Assembly (NCBI GenBank): GCA_949358305.1
Contig: CASHSZ010000034.1
Location: forward strand, 1-37,580
From: Strigamia acuminata
Lineage: Eukaryota > Arthropoda > Chilopoda > Geophilomorpha > Linotaeniidae
Length of the DNA: 37,580 bases
Direction of reading: 5' to 3'
Each line of letters begins with the position of its first letter. Position 1 is the stretch's first letter. Below are positions 32,893-37,580 of the stretch, piece after piece. The notes under the pieces are model-generated. The model searched no databases, was not told where the DNA came from, and saw nothing but the letters and a program-made list of their open reading frames with translations. A program made the translations under genes and the position numbers.

Positions 32893-33136
32893 GTGACGTG
32901 TACACACGAGCACGCCTGAGAACGCCAAAAAATGCTAAAAAACGCTCAAAAACGCCTGAAAATCGCGCAACTCGAGGCAAAACATTAATTTTTCATCTTT
33001 ATTTCAACTTTTGTGACGTTTAAAATTGTGTTCTCATGTTTTTTGCCTCAAGTTGCATTGTCATCTGGCGTTTTGGAGTGTTTTTATGTGTTCGCAGGCG
33101 TTCGCAGGCGTTTTTTGGCGTTGTCACTCACTCAAG
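32893..33136. repeat. GGCGTT foldback repeat, copy 1
   Basis: AACGCC-rich left half and GGCGTT-rich right half are imperfect inverted copies. Inner arms GCAACTCGAGGCA (32967-32979) and TGCCTCAAGTTGC (33044-33056) match at 12 of 13 positions around a roughly 64-nt centre. Resembles a non-autonomous foldback or MITE, but no clean termini or target duplications are visible. Confidence 0.75.
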
Positions 33137-33295
33137 TGGCCAATTTTAGCATTTTCCGTAGTAAAAATGGCCGTTTTTCGTCAAAATGGCCATTTTTAGC
33201 CATTTTTCAGAGTAAAAATGTTTTTTTTTCACCGTTTTTATAGTAAAATGGCCATTTTTAGTCGTTTTTTTAATCAAAAATGGCCGTTTTTATCG
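33137..33295. repeat. TGGCCATTTTT tract 1
   Basis: Degenerate short direct repeats around the self-complementary word AATGGCCATT, alternating AGTAAAAATGGCC and ATTTTTAGCC. Similar tracts follow the other foldback copies at about 34130-34240 and 35617-35790. Confidence 0.7.
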
Positions 33296-33325
33296 TTGAA
33301 ACGTTATTAAAATGTAACGTTTCAA
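33296..33325. repeat. Perfect 11-bp-arm hairpin
   Basis: TTGAAACGTTA (33296-33306) and TAACGTTTCAA (33315-33325) with an 8-nt centre. A decayed version lies near 35787-35817. Confidence 0.65.
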
Positions 33326-33364
33326 TGGCGTTTTGATCTCGCCTCATTTCCGGTTTTGAAAATT

Positions 33365-33386
33365 AATAAACGCCCCGGCGTTTATT
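33365..33386. repeat. Palindrome AATAAACGCC / GGCGTTTATT, copy 1
   Basis: Perfect 10-bp arms around CC, followed by CGAGGCAA. Recurs at 33465-33484 (9-bp arms), 33610-33631 (degenerate), 35007-35028, 35987-36008 and 36693-36714, usually followed by a CGAGGCAA-like tail. It also lies next to, not inside, the foldback copies. Function unknown. Confidence 0.8.
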
Positions 33387-33883
33387 CGAGGCAACACCCA
33401 ACTTGGGCTTTTATTCGCGTCGCACCGCATCATCATCTCACCTTGCCTCCCGTCTTGAAAATTTATAAACGCCCCGGCGTTTATTCAAGGCAAACCATTG
33501 TTTATGTAAGTTTTTCCTGATTAGGGTTACTTCCTTTAGAAGAAACACGTTTATTTCTTCTCGCTTAATCTTGAGTCGTGATCTCGCCTCGTTTCTGGTC
33601 TTAAAAATTAATAAACACCCCGGCTTTTATTCAAGGCAATACGGTACGTTTATGAAACCCAACTTGGGCTTTCATTTTAAAAAAAGCGCGTGTTCTTACG
33701 TCGAACTAAGAGATACAGGTGAATTAGCAACGCCTAATTTGATTTAATAAATAAAGCAAACAACATCTCGCCTCACTTCTGGCGTTTGTTCGAGGCAAGC
33801 CATTGTTTTTGCATTTTTTTTCCTGATTAGGGTTACTTCCTTTTTAACTCTTGAAGAAATAAGTATGTTTTTTTTACTCGGCA
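33387..33883. other. Gene-free spacer with further palindromes
   Basis: Holds the second and third palindrome copies, a block ATACGGTACGTTTATGAAACCCAACTTGG shared in part with 36722-36751, and a block around 33710-33780 repeated at 35908-35972 (AAAGCAAACAACATCTCGCC is common to both). No gene seen. Confidence 0.6.
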
Positions 33884-34129
33884 GTGACGTGTACGCGCGA
33901 GTACGCCTGAGAACGCCAAAAAATACTCCAAAACGCCTGAAAATCGTGCAACTCGAGGCAAAACATTAATTGTTTATTTTTGTTTCAACTTTTGTAACGT
34001 TTACAATTGTGTTCTCATGTTTTTTGCCTCAAGTTGCATTGTCATTTTGCGTTTTGGGGCGTTTTTAGGCATTTTTAGGCATTTGCGGGCGTTCTTGGGC
34101 GTTTTTTGGCGTTGTCATTCAATCAAATA
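33884..34129. repeat. GGCGTT foldback repeat, copy 2
   Basis: Same organisation as copy 1. Inner arms 33948-33960 and 34025-34037 are 12 of 13 complementary, spaced 64 nt. An inner AATTGT / ACAATT pair lies in the centre. Confidence 0.75.
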
Positions 34130-34240
34130 GCCATTTTTAGCCATTTTTACCCATTTTTCATAGAAAAATGGTCATTTTTAGCCGTTTTTCATCCAAAATG
34201 GCCGTTTTTCATCCAAAAGGGCCGTTTTTCATCCAAAATG

Positions 34241-35000
34241 GAATAATTGTTGTGTCCGGATTTTATGTCATTTATTGTCTTAATTAAAGTTAACAAAGTG
34301 TCTTTAATTTTTGCTTTTCTTGAATTTCAGCTTTTTAGATATTTTTACATATTAAACTTTCATTTTTTGTGATTTATTAAAAGTTACAGTGTTTTCATGA
34401 ATTTTAGTGTCTATGATATTGATATTATCTTTATTCATTGCTATTTAAAGTTTTATTACTTCTCTGTGTCTTATTTCTTTAATTCTTGCTCATTTTGTGT
34501 GATTTTGGATGATTTTTAGTGCATCCGTCGATTTACAGATCACTTGCGTAAGACGCGTGACGTCATATTTCTTAATCTAGTTCGGTTGTGTTCAAACTTC
34601 TAACCTTTTGTTTGGACCTTATTCTTGTGTTATGGATAGGTTTTAGAATTGATTTAGACTAATTTGGGGGTGATCTGTCGATTGGTTTGCTTTATTTTTG
34701 TCCCGGAACGGTCGTTTTGTCGTTTCGAGCGTTTGTTGTCGGTACGCACTTGTGCGCTGCTGACCGAGTTCATTCCGTTCGGCAAACGATTATTTTCAAG
34801 TGTTCTTTTAATAAATAGTGCTTTTGTTGTAGGAAATTACATTTCCTAATGTTATTTTATTCAATACAGTGTGTATTCTTGATTTTATTCTTGTGTTGAA
34901 ATTCAAATGTCGTGTTTTGCCGCTCTAGCGGATTTGAAGTGGGCGCCATGTTGGATTTCCCCGCTAATTTCTTTATTTATCCATTTCATTTGTCTTTTTG
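34241..35000. other. AT-rich stretch with no recognised feature
   Basis: About 760 bp, low in GC, with scattered ATTTTAG and TTAATT words and one AATAAA at about 34811. No open frame with a recognisable product and no clear repeat partner in the window. A decayed element is possible but I cannot show it. Confidence 0.5.
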
Positions 35001-35006
35001 AAAATG

Positions 35007-35028
35007 AATAAACGCCCCGGCGTTTATG
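35007..35028. repeat. Palindrome AATAAACGCC / GGCGTTTAT, copy 4
   Basis: 9 of 10 arm positions pair around CC; followed by GCGAGGCAAGCC, the same tail as the other copies. Confidence 0.75.
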
Positions 35029-35059
35029 CGAGGCAAGCCATAGTTTTTGTAGGTTCTTT

Positions 35060-35370
35060 CCTGATTAGGGTTACTTGTGACGTGCACGCGCGAGCTCGCC
35101 TGAGGACGCCAAAAAAAGCTCAAAAACGCCCCAAAACGCCTGAAAATCGCGCAACTCGAAGCAAAAAATTACAGTTTGAATTCAAATCAAAACTAACCAC
35201 AAATACATGCTACAATTAGGTAAATTTTCAAATTTTTTATCAATAAATGATGACTTTCAAGAAGTATGACAACATTTGACAAAATTTAGACCAGTTGCAT
35301 TTAAAAACTAAAATATTTTGTGTTTTACTTCAATTTTAAACCAAAAATGACGTCATTTTTTGTTTAAACC
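35060..35370. repeat. Interspersed repeat module X, copy 2
   Basis: Diverged partner of 32538-32833 with several small indels, including an added AACGCC-rich block near 35105-35145. Ends at CTGTTTAAACC-like sequence directly before GGCGTTTATTTGAGGCAA. Confidence 0.8.
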
Positions 35371-35396
35371 GGCGTTTATTTGAGGCAAACACGCCG

Positions 35397-35616
35397 CTGA
35401 GAACGCCAAAAAATGCTCAAAAACACTCCAAAAGACCTGAAAATCGCGCAACTTGAGGCAAAAAATTAATTTTTCATCTTTGTTTCAACTTTTGTGACGT
35501 TTAAAATTGTGTTTTCAAGTTTTATGCCTCAAGTTGCATTGTCATCTGGCGTTTTGGGGCGTTTTGGGGCGTTCGCAGGCGTTTGCACGCGTTTTTTGGC
35601 GTTGTCACTCACTCAA
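35397..35616. repeat. GGCGTT foldback repeat, copy 3
   Basis: Inner arms GCAACTTGAGGCA (35448-35460) and TGCCTCAAGTTGC (35525-35537) are perfectly complementary over 13 bp, where copies 1 and 2 have one mismatch. Spacing of 64 nt is the same. Confidence 0.75.
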
Positions 35617-35790
35617 GTGGCCATTTTTAGCCAATTTTCGAAGTAAAAATGGCCTTTTTTTATTAAAATGGCCATTTTCAGCCATTTGTCATAGTAAAAA
35701 TGGCCATTTTCAGCCATTTTTTATAGTAAAAATGGCCATTTTTCATCCAAAATGGCCGTTTTTCATCCAAAATGACCATTTTTATCATTG
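35617..35790. repeat. TGGCCATTTTT tract 3
   Basis: Follows foldback copy 3 just as tracts 1 and 2 follow copies 1 and 2. Contains the perfect palindrome AAAAATGGCCATTTTT near 35729-35744. Confidence 0.7.
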
Positions 35791-35986
35791 ACACGCTATA
35801 AAAATGTAACGTTTCAATGGCGTTTTGACGGAACCGGTAAGTTTTGAAATTTCCCGTGTCCCGTTATTGTGACTCCTCGTCCGGTTTCTCAGAACCGAAA
35901 CCCTAATACAGGTGAATTAGTGACGCCTAATTTGTTTTAACAAATAAAGCAAACAACATCTCGCCTCACTTCCAGTCTTGAAAATT

Positions 35987-36008
35987 AGTAAACGCCCCGG
36001 CGTTTATT
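35987..36008. repeat. Palindrome copy 5
   Basis: AGTAAACGCC, CC, GGCGTTTATT, then CGAGGCAAGCC; one arm mismatch. Confidence 0.75.
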
Positions 36009-36094
36009 CGAGGCAAGCCGTTGTTTTTACAGTAATTTCCTGGTTAGGGTTATTTTTTTTTTAACTCTTGAAGAAATAAGTTTGTTTTTTTCTC

Positions 36095-36333
36095 GCCTGC
36101 ACGCGCGAGCTCGCATGAGAATGCTAAAAAATAAGCAAAAACGTTCTAAAACGCCCCAAAACGCTTCAAAATGCTCCAAAAAGCCTGAAAATCGTGCCAC
36201 TCAAAGCAAAAAATTATGTTCGCATGTTTTTTGCCTCAAGTTGCACGGTTATCTGGCGTTTTGGTGCGTTCTTGGGGCGTTTTGGTGCGTTCTTGGGGCG
36301 TTTTCGGGCGTTTTTTTGGCGTTGTCACTCACT
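36095..36333. repeat. GGCGTT foldback repeat, copy 4 (short centre)
   Basis: Same AACGCC and GGCGTT halves, but the centre between the arms is reduced to about 20 nt, and the left arm is degenerate (GCCACTCAAAGCA). Short open frames on the plus strand in this copy are made of the repeat itself. Confidence 0.7.
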
Positions 36334-37185
36334 CCCACACTTTGCTGTCTTGTTTATTACAATTTGGTTTAGCTGTTGTATTTATTTTTATTTGTTTTAT
36401 GGTTATTTAATGTGTTTTTGTAGCATTCAAAATGTTTTGTTGCCTAATTTCTCGTTTTGGCGCCAACTGTTTGTTTGACAACGCCGTGTCAGAATTTAGG
36501 GATGATTCTGCTTTGGTTTCTAATTAAAAAAAAAATGTTGTTTTAATTTCAATTGTAACTGCTTATTATAACGTTATTATTAGTATTTTGTAAAGGTTCA
36601 TTCTTTTTCCATGTTAATAAAAAATGAAGTAACTTTCGGTGAAAAAAAAAACAGTTAAATGCGGATCAAAATTAAACACACACGAGAAGTTTAATAAACG
36701 TCCCGGCGTTTATTCGAGGCAATACGGTACATTTGTGAAACCCAACTTGGAACCCGAAAATAACGTGGGGCCGTCTGAACACCTGGATTTGAATTTTCGT
36801 CTACGCGCGCGCCGACGCATGGGGAATGCGGGGTGGGGTTCCTTCCCAGTGTTCCGAACGAGTCAATTTCACCCCGAAAATATCCCGAAATTGCTGATAC
36901 ATGCATTTCGAGCCAGAAATATTGATCTTCATGTAAATTTTGATTGTTTAGCTTTTTTTTGAAATTTTACAAATTTTTCTCATCTCCTGCCTTCCTCGCT
37001 CATTTAACACCAAAATGGCCTGCATTGAGGATTTTTCCCATAATCCTTTTCACACGTATGGAGCGCAAACAGTCGCAATAAATGAAATCAGCGGAATTCG
37101 GCCTTGAGTTTGCGACGCCATCTTGAATACGAGTAACAGCACAGTATGGTGTCAATTATTCGAACTGATCGTAAGGCATGGGACA
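36334..37185. other. Gene-free stretch with one palindrome copy
   Basis: Contains the sixth palindrome copy (36693-36714) with its CGAGGCAATACGG tail, two A-runs (36524-36534, 36641-36650), and otherwise unassigned sequence. A 107-codon open frame at 36639-36962 crosses the palindrome repeat and shows no family, so I do not call it. Confidence 0.5.
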
Positions 37186-37189
37186 AAAA

Positions 37190-37372
37190 TTGATTAAAAA
37201 CGAACAAACATGATTAAAAATCAACAAAAATCGACTGAAATCGGACAATAATCAATTCAGAATGACAAATAACGATTAAAATTGGCAAAAATTGTCACAA
37301 ATAGAGAAAAACCGATTAAAAATCAGCAAGAAACCAATAGAAATTGATAAAATCAAATAAAAATTAACAAAT
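37190..37372. repeat. Degenerate short tandem repeat
   Basis: Loose repeats of a GATTAAAAATCAACAAAAAT-like word, period roughly 18-25 bp, A-rich on the plus strand. Too diverged to fix a consensus by eye. Confidence 0.65.
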
Positions 37373-37436
37373 ATCCATTTTGTTTGCTTTTAAACAAATT
37401 AAGAACTTTGAAAACACACGACAATTTTAAACAGTA

Positions 37437-37533
37437 AACACCGGGGTCAAATAAGCGCCGCTACTCGTTTAAACACCGGGGAGGTGTTAGTGAAGTGCCT
37501 CGAGTGGAGAAATTAATAAACGCTCGAGGCACC
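37437..37533. repeat. AAACACCGGGG direct repeat and GTGCCTCGAG inverted repeat
   Basis: AAACACCGGGG occurs near 37437 and 37472. Downstream, GTGCCTCGAG and CTCGAGGCAC form perfect 10-bp arms flanking AATTAATAAACG, a relative of the palindrome family. Confidence 0.65.
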
Positions 37534-37580
37534 ACGGTAGGCTTATTAAACACAAAATATGAAACGCTCGATCTTCAACA

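Noticed and set aside
34241-34860. Solo LTR ending near an AATAAA at about 34811
   Set aside because: No matching termini, target duplication or second copy could be found in the window.
33013-36478. Short plus-strand frames in the foldback region
   Set aside because: They are translations of GGCGTTTT and TGGCCATTTTT repeats and include alternative frames of the same DNA.

Overview
The window looks like repeat-dominated, probably heterochromatic, DNA from an animal nucleus. I see no bacterial operons, no rRNA or tRNA genes and no host protein-coding gene that I can defend. The animal assignment rests on the retroelement families (one Ty1/copia, one Ty3/gypsy), on tRNA primer sites matching animal-type initiator-Met and Pro tRNA 3' ends, and on the homogeneous long-monomer satellite. 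I cannot name the species; an invertebrate is most likely.

Layout. (1) 1-6816: AT-rich satellite, monomer about 280 bp, with 247, 266 and 284 bp length variants arranged in a higher-order pattern; each monomer holds a 53-54 nt inverted repeat. (2) 6817-15298: an 8.48 kb copia-type insertion inside one satellite monomer, flanked by the 5-bp duplication ATTTT. It has four same-orientation LTRs, three pol fragments on the minus strand, one inverted pol fragment on the plus strand, one primer-binding site and no gag. (3) 15299-24037: the satellite resumes at the interrupted base and runs to the next insertion. (4) 24038-about 31596: a Ty3/gypsy element with a 1.1 kb 5' LTR, a tRNA-Pro type primer site, an intact 964-codon gag, a textbook -1 frameshift signal and a pol with protease, RT, RNase H and the first part of integrase. 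It is cut off before the third integrase catalytic residue and has no 3' LTR here. (5) 31597-37580: gene-free DNA with a family of interspersed GGCGTT-rich foldback repeats, recurrent 10-bp-arm palindromes, TGGCCATTTTT tracts and a degenerate short tandem repeat.

The most striking signal is in the gypsy 5' LTR (24616-24900): seven consecutive hairpins share one 12-nt head (UY bulge, GAG/CUC helix, CUUG or UUUA loop) on stems of different sequence that nevertheless pair fully. Every non-Watson-Crick pair is G-U on the sense strand, which points to selection on the RNA. I do not recognise it as a described element. Second-tier signals are the gag-pol frameshift module, the multi-LTR copia concatemer, a hairpin that puts the copia polypurine tract and U3 border in its loop, and the dyad in every satellite monomer.

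How the parts relate: the satellite is the host array; copia and gypsy copies landed in it independently. Gypsy gag, frameshift site and pol act as one expression unit; the copia insert has no complete gene set and could only have been mobilised by proteins from another copy.
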